Assembly (NCBI RefSeq): GCF_013414345.1
Contig: NZ_CP058670.1
Span: forward strand, 434,001-498,000
DNA from: Microcella indica
GTDB taxonomy: Bacteria > Actinomycetota > Actinomycetes > Actinomycetales > Microbacteriaceae
Length of the DNA stretch: 64,000 nt
Direction: 5' to 3'
Numbering within the stretch: position 1 is the first letter of the stretch; each line of letters starts with the position of its first letter. Shown one piece after another: positions 24,767 to 33,970 of this stretch. The position numbers were made by a program, and so were the translations under genes. A model generated the notes under the pieces. The model saw only the letters and a list, made by a program, of their open reading frames with translations. It ran no database searches and was not told where the DNA came from.

Positions 24767-27253
24767 GTGAGCATCACCGTTGTCAAGCGCGATGGAAGCC
24801 GAGAGGCGTACGACGCCAACAAGATCAACCTCGCCATCGAGCACGCCGCCCAGGGCCTCGACGACAACATCACGTGGGTGACGCAGATCGCGAGCGAGCT
24901 CGAGCTCACCCTCTTCGACGGCATCACGACGCAGCAGCTCGACGAGGCCGTCATCCAGGTCGCTCTGCAGAACGTGAAGGACGACCCGGCGTTCGACACC
25001 GTCGCCGCGCGCCTCCTGCTCAAGACGATCTACAAGCGCGTGCTCGGCGACTACGAGAATGCGGCCGAGCTGCGCGACCTGCACCGCGAGCACTTCGCCG
25101 CGTACATTCAGCGCGGCGTGAGCGAGAACCTGCTCGACTCCCGCTTCCCCGACGCCTTCGACCTCGAGGCGCTCGCTGCTGCGCTCGACCCTTCGCACGA
25201 CGACCTGCTCAAGTACATCGGCGTCGTGACCCTCAACAACCGCTACGGCATCAAGGCGCGCAACGGTCAGCCCCTCGAGACCCCGCAGTACTTCTGGATG
25301 CGCGTGGCCATGGGCCTCTCGCTCAACGAGGCCGACCCCACGAGCCACGCCATCGCCTTCTACAAGAAGATGTCGGCGCTCGAGTACCTCGCCGCGGGCT
25401 CCACGCTCGTCAACGCCGGCACGAGCTACCCGCAGCTCTCGAACTGCTTCGTCATGGAGATGCAGGACGACATCGAGCACATCGCCAAGAGCGTGCGCGA
25501 CGTCATGTGGCTCACGAAGGGCACCGGCGGCATCGGCCTCTCCGTGACCAAGCTTCGTGCGCAGGGCTCGCCCATCCGCTCCAACAACACGACCTCCACC
25601 GGGCCGATCCCGTTCATGCACACGATCGACTCGGTGCTGCGCGCGGTCAGCCGCGGCGGCAAGAAGTTCGGCGCCCTCTGCTTCTACATGGAGAACTGGC
25701 ACATGGACTTCCCGGAGTTCCTCGACCTGCGCCAGAACTCCGGCGACCCCTACCGCCGCACCCGCACCGCCAACACGGCCGTCTGGATCAGCGACGAGTT
25801 CATGAAGCGCGTGCAGAACGACGAGGACTGGTACCTCTTCGACCCGCTCGAGGTGAGCGACCTCAACGAGCTCTACGGCAAGGCCTTCTCCGCCCGCTAC
25901 GCCGAGTACGTGGCGATGGCCGAGCGTGGCGAGCTGAACATGTTCAAGAAGATCGGCGCGCGCGAGCAGTTCAAGCAGATCCTCATCTCGCTGCAGTCCT
26001 CCAGCCACCCGTGGCTCACGTGGAAGGACACGATCAACAACCGCGCGATCAACAACAACACGGGCACGATCCACCTCTCGAACCTGTGCACCGAGATCTG
26101 CCTGCCGCAGGACCGCGACAACATCTCGGTCTGCAACCTCGCCTCGATCAACCTCAGCCGCCACCTCGTGGATGGCCGGCTCGACTTCGCGAAGATCGCC
26201 GAGAGCGCGCGGCTCGCGGTGCGCCAGCTCGACAACCTCATCGACATCACCGTGTCGAGCGTCGACGAGGCCGACCACGCCAACACGACCAACCGCGCGA
26301 TCGGTCTGGGCGTCATGGGCTTCACCGATGTCGTCGAGAAGCTCGGCTACTCCTACGACTCGGAGGAGTCCTTCGACCTCATCGACGAGATCATGGAGCA
26401 CGTCTCTTACGCGGCGATCGACGAGTCGGCCGAGCTCGCGAAGGAGCGCGGCTCCTACGACAACTTCGCCGGCTCGCGCTGGTCGCAGGGCATCGTGCCG
26501 ATCGACACGATCGACCTCACCGAGGCCGATCGCGGCCTCGAGATGCAGGTCAACCGCACGACGCGACTCGACTGGGACGCGCTGCGCGAGAAGGTCAAGG
26601 GCGGCATGCGCAATGCGACCCTCATGGCCATCGCCCCGACCGCATCCATCGGCCTCGTCGCCGGCACGACGCCGGGACTCGACCCGCAGTTCTCGCAGAT
26701 CTTCAGCCGCTCCACGAGCTCGGGCAAGTTCCTCGAGGTCAACCGCAACCTCGTCGAGGCGCTGCGCGAGCGCGGGCTGTGGGAGTCGGTGCGCGAGTCG
26801 ATCCTGCGCAGCCAGGGCGACATCCAGGGCATCAGCGCGATCCCCGACGACGTCAAGGCCACCTACAAGACGAGCTTCCAGCTCTCGCCGTACGCCTTCC
26901 TCGAGGTCGCGGCGCGCGCCCAGAAGTGGATCGACCAGGCCATCAGCCGCAACATGTACCTCGAGACGCGCGACGTCGACGAGATGGTCGACATCTACAC
27001 GGCCGCCTGGAAGAGGGGCGTCAAGACGACCTACTACCTGCACATGAAGCCGCGCCACACGGCCGAGCAGTCGACCGTCAAGGTCAACAAGTCTGAGACC
27101 GTCGGCGGCGACGGCTCGAGCACGCGGCGCAAGGGCTTCGGCGCGGCGTCCTCCGGCTCCGCCGCCCCGGCGAGCACCGAGGCGGAGACCGTCGGTGCGT
27201 CCGCACCGAAGCGGGGCTTCGGCTTCGGCGGCGCCAGCAAGGCGGCAGAGTGA
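24767..27253 (+). CDS. nrdA: Ribonucleoside-diphosphate reductase alpha subunit, lacking its redox tail
   Basis: GTG 24767 after GAGGGAG gives 828 residues. An N-terminal ATP-cone (residues 1-90, SITVVKRDGSREAYD) for allosteric control is followed by the barrel, with active-site Cys in LSNCFV near 226 and VCNLAS near 455 and the radical Cys in NLCTEICLP near 440, with Glu two residues on. The C-terminus ends GFGFGGASKAAE and has no C-x-x-C pair, which the family needs to re-reduce the active site. The missing motif appears in the next, overlapping ORF. The protein makes deoxynucleotides with NrdB. It is controlled by NrdR boxes upstream. Confidence 0.93.
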   Translation: MSITVVKRDGSREAYDANKINLAIEHAAQGLDDNITWVTQIASELELTLFDGITTQQLDEAVIQVALQNVKDDPAFDTVAARLLLKTIYKRVLGDYENAAELRDLHREHFAAYIQRGVSENLLDSRFPDAFDLEALAAALDPSHDDLLKYIGVVTLNNRYGIKARNGQPLETPQYFWMRVAMGLSLNEADPTSHAIAFYKKMSALEYLAAGSTLVNAGTSYPQLSNCFVMEMQDDIEHIAKSVRDVMWLTKGTGGIGLSVTKLRAQGSPIRSNNTTSTGPIPFMHTIDSVLRAVSRGGKKFGALCFYMENWHMDFPEFLDLRQNSGDPYRRTRTANTAVWISDEFMKRVQNDEDWYLFDPLEVSDLNELYGKAFSARYAEYVAMAERGELNMFKKIGAREQFKQILISLQSSSHPWLTWKDTINNRAINNNTGTIHLSNLCTEICLPQDRDNISVCNLASINLSRHLVDGRLDFAKIAESARLAVRQLDNLIDITVSSVDEADHANTTNRAIGLGVMGFTDVVEKLGYSYDSEESFDLIDEIMEHVSYAAIDESAELAKERGSYDNFAGSRWSQGIVPIDTIDLTEADRGLEMQVNRTTRLDWDALREKVKGGMRNATLMAIAPTASIGLVAGTTPGLDPQFSQIFSRSTSSGKFLEVNRNLVEALRERGLWESVRESILRSQGDIQGISAIPDDVKATYKTSFQLSPYAFLEVAARAQKWIDQAISRNMYLETRDVDEMVDIYTAAWKRGVKTTYYLHMKPRHTAEQSTVKVNKSETVGGDGSSTRRKGFGAASSGSAAPASTEAETVGASAPKRGFGFGGASKAAE

Positions 27254-27354
27254 TGCGCCGCGACCCCCAGGCTTCCGGAGGGACGACGGGCGAGGTGGAC
27301 TACCTCGTGCCGGTCGACCCGATGGACGAGTTGCACTGCGAGAGCTGCCAGTAG
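27253..27354 (+). CDS. 33-residue ORF carrying the RNR redox tail (CESCQ)
   Basis: ATG 27253 overlaps the nrdA stop (TGATG) in the -1 frame and encodes 33 residues ending VDPMDELHCESCQ, with Cys 29 and Cys 32. A C-terminal CxxC of this kind is the swinging thioredoxin-reducible arm of class I alpha subunits. Three explanations remain: a separately made peptide by termination-reinitiation, a -1 frameshift extending NrdA, or an indel in the sequence. Split RNR alpha chains are known (NrdJa/NrdJb), though with a much longer second part. Confidence 0.65.
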   Translation: MRRDPQASGGTTGEVDYLVPVDPMDELHCESCQ

Positions 27355-27450
27355 GCGCAGCGCTCGGCACGAGCATCCACCCCTGTTTGCTCCCTATTCA
27401 CCCGCACCGGCCACCGGTGCACTGACGACCAGAAAGACGAGTCACCGACC

Positions 27451-28434
27451 ATGGGCATTCTCGGCACCGGCATTCAGGAGGGCTTGCTGCTCAAGCCCGT
27501 CACCTACAAGTGGGCGATGGAGCTGTACGACCAGGCGGTCGCCAACACGTGGTTCCCCAACGAGGTTCAGCTCGGCGAAGACATCGCCGACTTCAAGAAG
27601 ATGACCGATGAGGAGCGCCACGCGATCACGTTCCTCATGAGCTACTTCAACCCGAACGAGCTGCTCGTCAACAAGGCGCTCGCGTTCGGCGTCTACCCCT
27701 ACATCAACGCTCCCGAGGCGCACCTCTACCTCGCGAAGCAGATGTGGGAAGAAGCGAACCACTGCATGAGCTTCGAGTACGTGCTCGAGACCTTCCCGAT
27801 CGACCGCGCGGCCGCCTACGACTCGCACGTGAGCGTGCCGTCGATGGCGCGCAAGGAAGAGTTCGAGGTCAAGTTCATCCGCCGCATGACGGAAGACACG
27901 CTCGACATCACGACGACCGAGGGCAAGCAGGACTTCATCCGCAACCTGGTCGCCTACAACGTGATCCTCGAGGGCATCTGGTTCTACAGCGGCTTCATGG
28001 TCGCCCTGTCGTTCCGCCAGCGCAATCTGCTGCGCAACTTCGGGTCGCTCGTCGACTGGATCGTGCGCGACGAGAGCCTGCACCTCAAGTTCGGCATCAA
28101 CCTCATCCTCACCGTGCTCGAAGAGAATGAAGACCTGCAGACGGAGGAGTTCGCGAACGAGATCCGTCAGATGATCCTCGACGCTGTCGAGATGGAGGAG
28201 CAGTACAACCACGACCTCCTCCCGGGCGGCATCCTCGGCCTCAACGCGAACTACATCAACCAGTACGTGAAGTACTTGGCCGACCGTCGCCTCGAGGAGC
28301 TCGGCTTCGAGACCGAGTACAACGTCACCAACCCGGCGAAGTGGATGGCGACGGCGAACGACACGCTGCAGCTCGTCAACTTCTTCGAGTCGACGAACAC
28401 GTCGTACGAAGTCAACGCGAAGACCTCGGCATAG
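27451..28434 (+). CDS. nrdB: Ribonucleotide reductase beta subunit, class Ic-like (Tyr radical site is Phe)
   Basis: 327 residues. Metal ligands read from the sequence are Glu70 (NPNELLV), Glu101 and His104 (WEEANH), Glu174 (ILEGIW), Glu208 and His211 (DESLH). The residue four after His104, where the tyrosyl radical sits in classic R2, is Phe108 (HCMSF). This, together with Glu rather than Asp as the first ligand, is the pattern of class Ic enzymes such as that of Chlamydia trachomatis, which use a Mn/Fe centre in place of a Tyr radical. It lies 96 bp after the CESCQ ORF, in the same operon as nrdA. Confidence 0.93.
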   Translation: MGILGTGIQEGLLLKPVTYKWAMELYDQAVANTWFPNEVQLGEDIADFKKMTDEERHAITFLMSYFNPNELLVNKALAFGVYPYINAPEAHLYLAKQMWEEANHCMSFEYVLETFPIDRAAAYDSHVSVPSMARKEEFEVKFIRRMTEDTLDITTTEGKQDFIRNLVAYNVILEGIWFYSGFMVALSFRQRNLLRNFGSLVDWIVRDESLHLKFGINLILTVLEENEDLQTEEFANEIRQMILDAVEMEEQYNHDLLPGGILGLNANYINQYVKYLADRRLEELGFETEYNVTNPAKWMATANDTLQLVNFFESTNTSYEVNAKTSA

Positions 28435-28466
28435 CCGAGCCCTTCGCCGACAACCCCCCACGGCCC

Positions 28467-30224
28467 GTGCCTCACGCTGACCTCCTCTTCCTGGGAGGGG
28501 TCGTCCCTCGAGGCGCGGGCCGTGGCGGTTCCGCACGCCCCGAGCCGCTGCAGGTCGCCGTCGTCGACGGGCGCATCGCCGCGATCGACGCCGACCTGAG
28601 CGCGTGGCGCGGGCCCGGCACCGAGGTCGTCGATCTCGCGGGCGGGATGCTGCACGCCGGGTTCGTCGACGCCCACATCCACCCCATCCAGGGCGGGTTG
28701 GAGCGACTCGGCTGCGACCTCACCTCGGCGTCGACCGCAGCCGAGTACCTCGAGGTCGTCGCGCGGCATGCGCGGGAGCATCCGGCCCGCAGTGACGTGT
28801 CGGGCAGCGAGTGGATCACGGGCGGCGGCTGGAGCATGAGCTCATTCCCCGGCGGCACGCCCACCGCGGAGGCGCTCGACGCCGTCGTGCCCGACCGGCC
28901 CGTGCTGCTGTTCAACCGCGACCACCACGGTGCGTGGGCGAACACGGCGGCGCTGCGCGTGGCGGGAGTCGACGCGTCGACGCCCGACCCGCCCGACGGC
29001 CGCATCGAGCGCGACGCCGACGGCCGTCCGACCGGCACGCTGCACGAGGGCGCCACGCGACTCGTCTCCGCCTTCGCCCCGCCGACGACGGCCGAGGACG
29101 AGCATGCGGCGCTGCTCGAGGCGCAGCGCTACCTGCACTCGGTCGGCGTGACCGGCTGGCAGGACGCCATCGTCGGCTCCTACTTCGGCGCCTCCGACAC
29201 GGCGCTCGTGTACGCAGCCGCGCTCGAGAGCGGCGAGCTCACCGCCGACGTCGTCGGGGCCATGTGGTGGGATCGCGATCGCGGCATCGAGCAGGTGCGC
29301 GAGCTCGTCGCCCGCCGCGACGCTCTCGCTGCCCGCCTCGGGCCCGCTGCGCGCTTCCGTCTGACCGCCGTGAAGATCATGGCCGACGGCGTCATCGAGA
29401 ACGGCACGGCCTCCCTGCTCGAGCCCTACCTCGGCCCCTTCGGCGAGGGCGAGAACCCGCGCGGGCTCGCCTTCGTCGGCGGGCAGGCGCTCACCGACGC
29501 GATCGTCGCCCTCGACGCGGCGGGGCTCTTCGTGCACGTGCACACGATCGGCGACCGGGCGGTGCGCGAGGCGCTGGACGGCTTCGCGGCGGCGCGCGCG
29601 GCCAACGGATGGGCAGACCGCGAGGCGACGGATGCGCGGCGCCACCACCTCGCGCACCTGCAGTTCGTGCATCCCGACGATGCGGCACGGTTCGCCGAGC
29701 TCGGCGTGACTGCGAACGCGCAGGCCGTGTGGGCCTGCCACGAGCCGCAGATGCGCGAGCTCACCCTGCCCGTCGTAGGCGCCGAGCGCGGCGCGCAGCA
29801 GTACCCGTTCGCGAGCATCCTTCATGCGGGTGGCGTAACGGAGCGGCGGGATGCTCGGCCGGTGCTGTGCGCGGGCAGCGACTGGCCCGTCTCGACGCCC
29901 GACCCGTGGCAGGCGATCCACGTCGCCGTCAACCGGCGCCTGCCCGTCGACGACCCCGAGTTCGACCCCGAGCCGCTGCTCCCGCACGAAGTGCTGACCC
30001 TGGCCGAGGCGCTCGACGCCTACACGGCCGGGTCATCGTGGATCAACGGGCGCGGGCGGGGCGACGCCGAGGTCACCGGAGTTATCGAGGTGGGTGCTGT
30101 GGCCGACCTGGCCGCGACCGACCGCGACCCCTTCGCGGGACCCGTCGAGGGCATCCACGAGACGCGCTGCGTCGGCACCTGGGTCGCCGGCCGCCGCGTC
30201 TACGAGAGAGGGAGCGCTTCGTAG
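28467..30224 (+). CDS. YtcJ-like amidohydrolase family protein
   Basis: GTG 28467 gives 585 residues. The metal-dependent amidohydrolase_3 pattern is visible: HAGFVDAHIHP near residue 70, VKIMADGVIENGTASLLEPY in the middle, HVHTIGDRAVREALD near 365, HHLAHLQFVHPDD, and GSDWPVSTPDPW near the C-terminus. The family hydrolyses N-acyl or formyl groups; the substrate is unknown. There is no signal peptide, so it is cytosolic. It follows nrdB by 32 bp but is probably unrelated in function. Its 3' end overlaps a convergent gene by 25 bp. Confidence 0.88.
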   Translation: MPHADLLFLGGVVPRGAGRGGSARPEPLQVAVVDGRIAAIDADLSAWRGPGTEVVDLAGGMLHAGFVDAHIHPIQGGLERLGCDLTSASTAAEYLEVVARHAREHPARSDVSGSEWITGGGWSMSSFPGGTPTAEALDAVVPDRPVLLFNRDHHGAWANTAALRVAGVDASTPDPPDGRIERDADGRPTGTLHEGATRLVSAFAPPTTAEDEHAALLEAQRYLHSVGVTGWQDAIVGSYFGASDTALVYAAALESGELTADVVGAMWWDRDRGIEQVRELVARRDALAARLGPAARFRLTAVKIMADGVIENGTASLLEPYLGPFGEGENPRGLAFVGGQALTDAIVALDAAGLFVHVHTIGDRAVREALDGFAAARAANGWADREATDARRHHLAHLQFVHPDDAARFAELGVTANAQAVWACHEPQMRELTLPVVGAERGAQQYPFASILHAGGVTERRDARPVLCAGSDWPVSTPDPWQAIHVAVNRRLPVDDPEFDPEPLLPHEVLTLAEALDAYTAGSSWINGRGRGDAEVTGVIEVGAVADLAATDRDPFAGPVEGIHETRCVGTWVAGRRVYERGSAS

Positions 30225-31171
30225 CTTCCGCCGTGCGGCGCGGCCATGCCCATCGGAACTCCGTCGAGCGCGAGTACGAAGCGCGGGTCGTCGAGCACCC
30301 CGCTCGGCAACCGCGGGAGAACGCTTGTCATGACGGAAGCCCCTTCGAGACTCACGTGGCGCGCGCCGGTGCGGTCGATCAGGGTCTGAGCCAGCTGTCG
30401 TTGCTGCTCGTCCAGGTAGGCGAACACGGCACTGTGCATGATCACCAGAGTCGCTTCGCTCGGAGCTTCGGCAGCGATGCTCGGCAGGTACTCGAGGAGG
30501 TCGCCCTGGACCACCCGAGGAGGGCTTTCAGCGAGAAGACGGAGGGAGTCTCGCAGGCGGACCCGGCGCTCGTCGTGCTCTGGCCAGACTAGGGACTCGA
30601 ACCAGAGCAGCTCCTCGGCGTCCTGCAGATCGACCGACGACCTATCGATTCCCGCACGCCAGACGATGTGGGGGAGCGAAGTCGGCGACGAAACCGCCAT
30701 CAGTGAGCACTCGAGCGTGACCCCGCGGGACTCGTTCCGGGGGCGAAGCTCGTGAACGCCGGCGTCGGACAAGAATCGGTATCTATATCGATCGGGGATG
30801 AGACACAACCCTGCAGATGCACCCAGCTCCAGCAAAGCGATGGGGCCGGGAATCTGGCTCAGAGCCATCAGGAGAGAAGCGCATCGAGCTGGTTCGTTCG
30901 TCTGGTTGATGCGAGTCAGGACCGTGGTGCAGACCGCATCCCAGTTCTGTCCCAACCAGTGCGGGAAGTCCGCGGTGTCAGCGGACGCGCCATGAACTCG
31001 AGCGGCAGCGAAGAGGAGATTGGGCTGCCGTTTCTCGCGAGGTAGGGCACTGATTCGCTCACACAGCTCTCCGTCTGCTGCTACGGCGAGGGCCCATGCC
31101 TCGTACTGAGCGCTCGAACCGTGAGCCTCCAACGCTGCCCAGCGTCGGTACCCATCGGCTACCGCGTTCAT
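30200..31171 (-). CDS. DUF2332 family protein
   Basis: ATG 31171 (MNAVADGYRRWAALEAHGSS) gives 323 residues; the longer frame starts with an atypical segment. It matches DUF2332: early SxxYExWALAVA, LPREKRQPNLLFAAARV, then ELGASAGLCLIPDRYRYRF, resembling the glycine-rich SAM loop of a methyltransferase, and VIMHSAVFAYLDEQQR. The family is uncharacterised. Base composition looks lower in GC than flanking genes, hinting at transfer. It overlaps the amidohydrolase gene by 25 bp tail to tail. Confidence 0.8.
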   Translation of the reverse strand: MNAVADGYRRWAALEAHGSSAQYEAWALAVAADGELCERISALPREKRQPNLLFAAARVHGASADTADFPHWLGQNWDAVCTTVLTRINQTNEPARCASLLMALSQIPGPIALLELGASAGLCLIPDRYRYRFLSDAGVHELRPRNESRGVTLECSLMAVSSPTSLPHIVWRAGIDRSSVDLQDAEELLWFESLVWPEHDERRVRLRDSLRLLAESPPRVVQGDLLEYLPSIAAEAPSEATLVIMHSAVFAYLDEQQRQLAQTLIDRTGARHVSLEGASVMTSVLPRLPSGVLDDPRFVLALDGVPMGMAAPHGGSYEALPLS

Positions 31172-31208
31172 GAGCCGAACGTAGCAGGGCACCGCGAGGC
31201 CCAGGACG

Positions 31209-31940
31209 TCAGCGGTGGATCGGCGCGCCTTCGAACGCGCGCACCAGCGCGGCATCGCCGGTGACGCGGAAGCGGTCGGGCTCGTCGAGCGCGCTCGCCC
31301 GCTCCCACAGGAGGAGCAGGAGCGCAGCCGCGGACCCCTCGATCGTCGCCGTCGGGTCGGTCTCGTCGTCGAGCGACCAGTCGGGCGTGAGGGTCCACGT
31401 ACGGTCGGCGTCGGTCGCGGTCAGGCGTACGGCTCCCGGCAGGGGCTCGAGCGACGCGCGGCTGCGAGCGAGGAACACCCCGAGGAACTCGTCGACGCCG
31501 TCGGCGGCGAGCTCGGCGTCGAGCTCGGAGGGCACGGCGAATCGGGAGCCGGGCGCAGTGCGCACGTCGAGCAGGTGCTTGAGCGACTCGAGCACCATGC
31601 GCCGCCGCCAGAAGGCGGTCGTGCCGGTGGCGCCGCCGATCACCCAGCACTCGCGATCGTCGCGCTCGAGCTCGGCGAGCAGCTCGGTGCGAGCATCCCG
31701 CAGCACCGTCGTCTTGGTGTCGTCGTCGAGAGGCGACTCTGCGCGATCGGCGGGCGAGCCGGTGCGCAGGATCGTCGTGACCCAGCGGTAGACGGCAGTC
31801 ACGTGGCCGGCGACCGCGCCGACCGTCGGCCACAGGGCAGAGTGCACGGCGTCGTCGGCGCGACGCACGCCGACTTCCTCAAGGAGCGCGGTGGACAGCA
31901 TCGTGAAGCGCCCGATCGGATCGGAGTGGACGGCGACCAT
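31209..31940 (-). CDS. Maleylpyruvate-isomerase-like (MDMPI/DinB-fold) protein
   Basis: 243 residues. The N-terminal four-helix domain has [20 protein letters not shown], with His in the position of the metal-binding GHVA motif of mycothiol-dependent enzymes, and the C-terminal MDMPI-C domain shows [10 protein letters not shown] and [15 protein letters not shown]. Such proteins are abundant in actinobacteria and use or are presumed to use mycothiol; most lack a defined substrate. The gene ends 37 bp downstream of the DUF2332 start, so both may be co-transcribed leftward. Confidence 0.8.
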   Translation of the reverse strand: MVAVHSDPIGRFTMLSTALLEEVGVRRADDAVHSALWPTVGAVAGHVTAVYRWVTTILRTGSPADRAESPLDDDTKTTVLRDARTELLAELERDDRECWVIGGATGTTAFWRRRMVLESLKHLLDVRTAPGSRFAVPSELDAELAADGVDEFLGVFLARSRASLEPLPGAVRLTATDADRTWTLTPDWSLDDETDPTATIEGSAAALLLLLWERASALDEPDRFRVTGDAALVRAFEGAPIHR

Positions 31941-32033
31941 GCGGCGAGCATAACCGCCGCCTCCCCGTGGCCCTCGCGCAGGGGCGTGACGAGGGTTAGA
32001 GTCGGCCGCACACGAGTAGACGAGGAGACAGCG

Positions 32034-32405
32034 ATGGATCTGGGTGCATTTTCTGTGAGTCTGGCCGTGAAGGATCTGGCGGCGTCACGCGAGTTCTACT
32101 CCGCCCTGGGCTTCGAGGTCGTCGGCGGGCAGGCCGAGGAGGGGTGGCTGATCCTGCGCAACGGGACGACGAACCTGGGCCTGTTCCAGGGGATGTTCGA
32201 GGGCAACATCCTCACCTTCAATCCGGGGTGGTCCGCCGAGGCGCAGAACGTCGACCCCTTCACCGACGTGCGGCAAATCGAGACGTCGCTGCTCGATCGG
32301 GGCATCGAGCTCGACGAGAAGGTTGCCGCCGACGGCGAGGGCCCCGCCCACATCACCCTGCGCGACCCTGACGGCAATGCGATCCTCATCGACCAGCATC
32401 GCTGA
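32034..32405 (+). CDS. VOC (glyoxalase/bleomycin-resistance) family protein
   Basis: 123 residues from ATG 32034 after GAGGAGACAGCG. The two beta-alpha-beta-beta-beta halves are visible: [27 protein letters not shown] at the start, and [18 protein letters not shown] at the end. The usual first metal ligand (His in many glyoxalases) is Ser or Val here, so it may not be a metal enzyme. Role unknown. It is followed directly by a decayed hrpA end. Confidence 0.88.
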   Translation: MDLGAFSVSLAVKDLAASREFYSALGFEVVGGQAEEGWLILRNGTTNLGLFQGMFEGNILTFNPGWSAEAQNVDPFTDVRQIETSLLDRGIELDEKVAADGEGPAHITLRDPDGNAILIDQHR

Positions 32406-32433
32406 GAGCGCGGGGGCCGGGCCCTCGATTCGG

Positions 32434-32592
32434 CTAGCCGGCGAGGTGCTTCTGGATGCGCTGCACCGAGATCGGGCCGCGGGCTCCGAGCTGCTGCACT
32501 GAGCGGGAGATCAGCAACTCCTAGCGCATCCAGCGGGCCTTCACTACCAACCTCGGTGAGTCGGAGACTAGACGCAACGTTCCGCCCGCTCG
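32434..32592 (-). pseudogene. Decayed duplicate of the hrpA 3' end
   Basis: Read on the minus strand it encodes RAGGTLRLVSDSPR, then VKARWMR, a TAG, and QQLGARGPISVQRIQKH before a final TAG at 32434-32436. This lines up with the end of intact HrpA (RAGGTLPLASDSP, VEARWML, QQLGARGPISAQRIRKA), encoded at 35999-36160. Similarity stops just upstream of RAGG. The two copies are in direct orientation and bracket the 3.4-kb segment 32593-35998, indicating an insertion at the hrpA 3' end or an old tandem duplication. Confidence 0.85.
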
Positions 32593-32611
32593 AGCGCATC
32601 GCGAGTTCCTT

Positions 32612-33970
32612 CTAGTTGAGTGCTCCTGCTGTGTCCAGGCGAGACCCACGCGACATCCACAGCGCGAGCAGTAGCCCAGTGATGGGTGCGAGGAAGGCTA
32701 CGGCGAAAGTGACAATGAAGCCCACGGTGACTGAGTACCCTGCACCGATTGCTACCGCCACCCCCGAGCGCATGCCGCGTGAGCCGCGAATGCGCCAGTA
32801 GGCGACTGTGGCCAAGAAGACTGCGCCGCAGAGGACCGTGGCGAGCACGCCGGCCCATCGAATCGGGGATGCCGCGTCGAACAGCGGCAAGGATGTCACG
32901 GCTGCGATCACGAGACCGAGGAGGCTGATACCCACCAAGAGGGAAATGCGCGCACGGAGCTCGCGATAGCGCACCACGGCCAGGCCCGCGAGGGCTAGGA
33001 CAACCATGAGTGCACTGAGGAATCCGCCGGCGATGCCCCATTGCATCGACTGCGTCCCATCCAAGGCGACCCCGGGCCAATGGGAGCCCGTCAGCGCGAA
33101 CGCGACCGACATGGTCCCGATGGCAAAGCCTAGCCAGGCGAGAGACGCTGCGGCAGCGCGGCCCAAACCGGACACCGGCTCCGCCGCGACGATCGGCGGT
33201 AGCGATCGCGCGCCTCGCTGCTCACGGTGGCCACGGTGGTTCAGCAATAGACTCAGGATCACGATCCCGCTCAGTACGCCCAGGGTCGGTGACAGTAGAG
33301 ACAACGCGAGTACGGGTGCGGCCAAGACGGCGACGAGGCCAGCCCACGCCCAGCGGTCGACGCGGCTGAAGCCAAGGCATACCAGCGCAGACTGCAGTCC
33401 GGTGGCGATGGCCGCGGCCCCCGTCGCCCAGCCGACGGCAATGGAGATCAGCAGTCCGGCCTTGTAGTCGGCCGTCGCGGCGGTTCCCGCTTCTGCAGCA
33501 GCGAACGCCGACTCCCACAGCGCGGCCACGGCAAGTGCGGACGCGAACCCAGCCAATGCCAGCACGGCAACGGCTAGCGACGCAAGCGCTCCAAGGGTGC
33601 CGCTCTCTCGAAGCAGCGCGGCCAGCGCGGTAGCGATGAGAGCTGGGGCGAGGAACACCTGCAGCACCAGCATGCTGGTACCCAGCCACGGCGCCCCGAA
33701 GTACGGAATCACAAGGAGCTGCAAGAGCCCGGCCAGGATTGCAGCGGCTAGGCCCAGGGCAGACAGGAAGATGCCGCTTCGCACGTTGAGTCGTCCGCCA
33801 AGACCGTGGCCGACCAGCGAGAGCGTCTCGCGCATCGTCGGTCTTTGCCGACCCTCAGACTCAGCGGCCTCCATCAATGTTCCTAGGATGACATCGGCGT
33901 GTTGCTCGCGCCATCGCGACGGATACCATCCGAGAAGTCGACGGTACTGGTCTTCGAGCGCAGCGGTCAC
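32612..33970 (-). CDS. Multi-pass membrane protein linked to a PadR regulator
   Basis: 452 residues. The N-terminal cytosolic part (LEDQYRRLLGWYPSRWREQHADVILGTLMEAAESEGR) is the start often seen in actinobacterial membrane proteins encoded next to PadR regulators. About ten hydrophobic helices follow. No transporter motif was found. It overlaps the PadR gene by 4 bp (ATGA), so the two are translationally coupled; such pairs often respond to cell-envelope stress. It belongs to the segment inserted at the hrpA end and has lower GC than its surroundings. Confidence 0.75.
   Translation of the reverse strand: MTAALEDQYRRLLGWYPSRWREQHADVILGTLMEAAESEGRQRPTMRETLSLVGHGLGGRLNVRSGIFLSALGLAAAILAGLLQLLVIPYFGAPWLGTSMLVLQVFLAPALIATALAALLRESGTLGALASLAVAVLALAGFASALAVAALWESAFAAAEAGTAATADYKAGLLISIAVGWATGAAAIATGLQSALVCLGFSRVDRWAWAGLVAVLAAPVLALSLLSPTLGVLSGIVILSLLLNHRGHREQRGARSLPPIVAAEPVSGLGRAAAASLAWLGFAIGTMSVAFALTGSHWPGVALDGTQSMQWGIAGGFLSALMVVLALAGLAVVRYRELRARISLLVGISLLGLVIAAVTSLPLFDAASPIRWAGVLATVLCGAVFLATVAYWRIRGSRGMRSGVAVAIGAGYSVTVGFIVTFAVAFLAPITGLLLALWMSRGSRLDTAGALN

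Noticed and set aside
24575-27376. 933-codon minus-strand frame across nrdA
   Set aside because: Antisense of a very conserved gene with strong third-base bias; composition is typical of a shadow.
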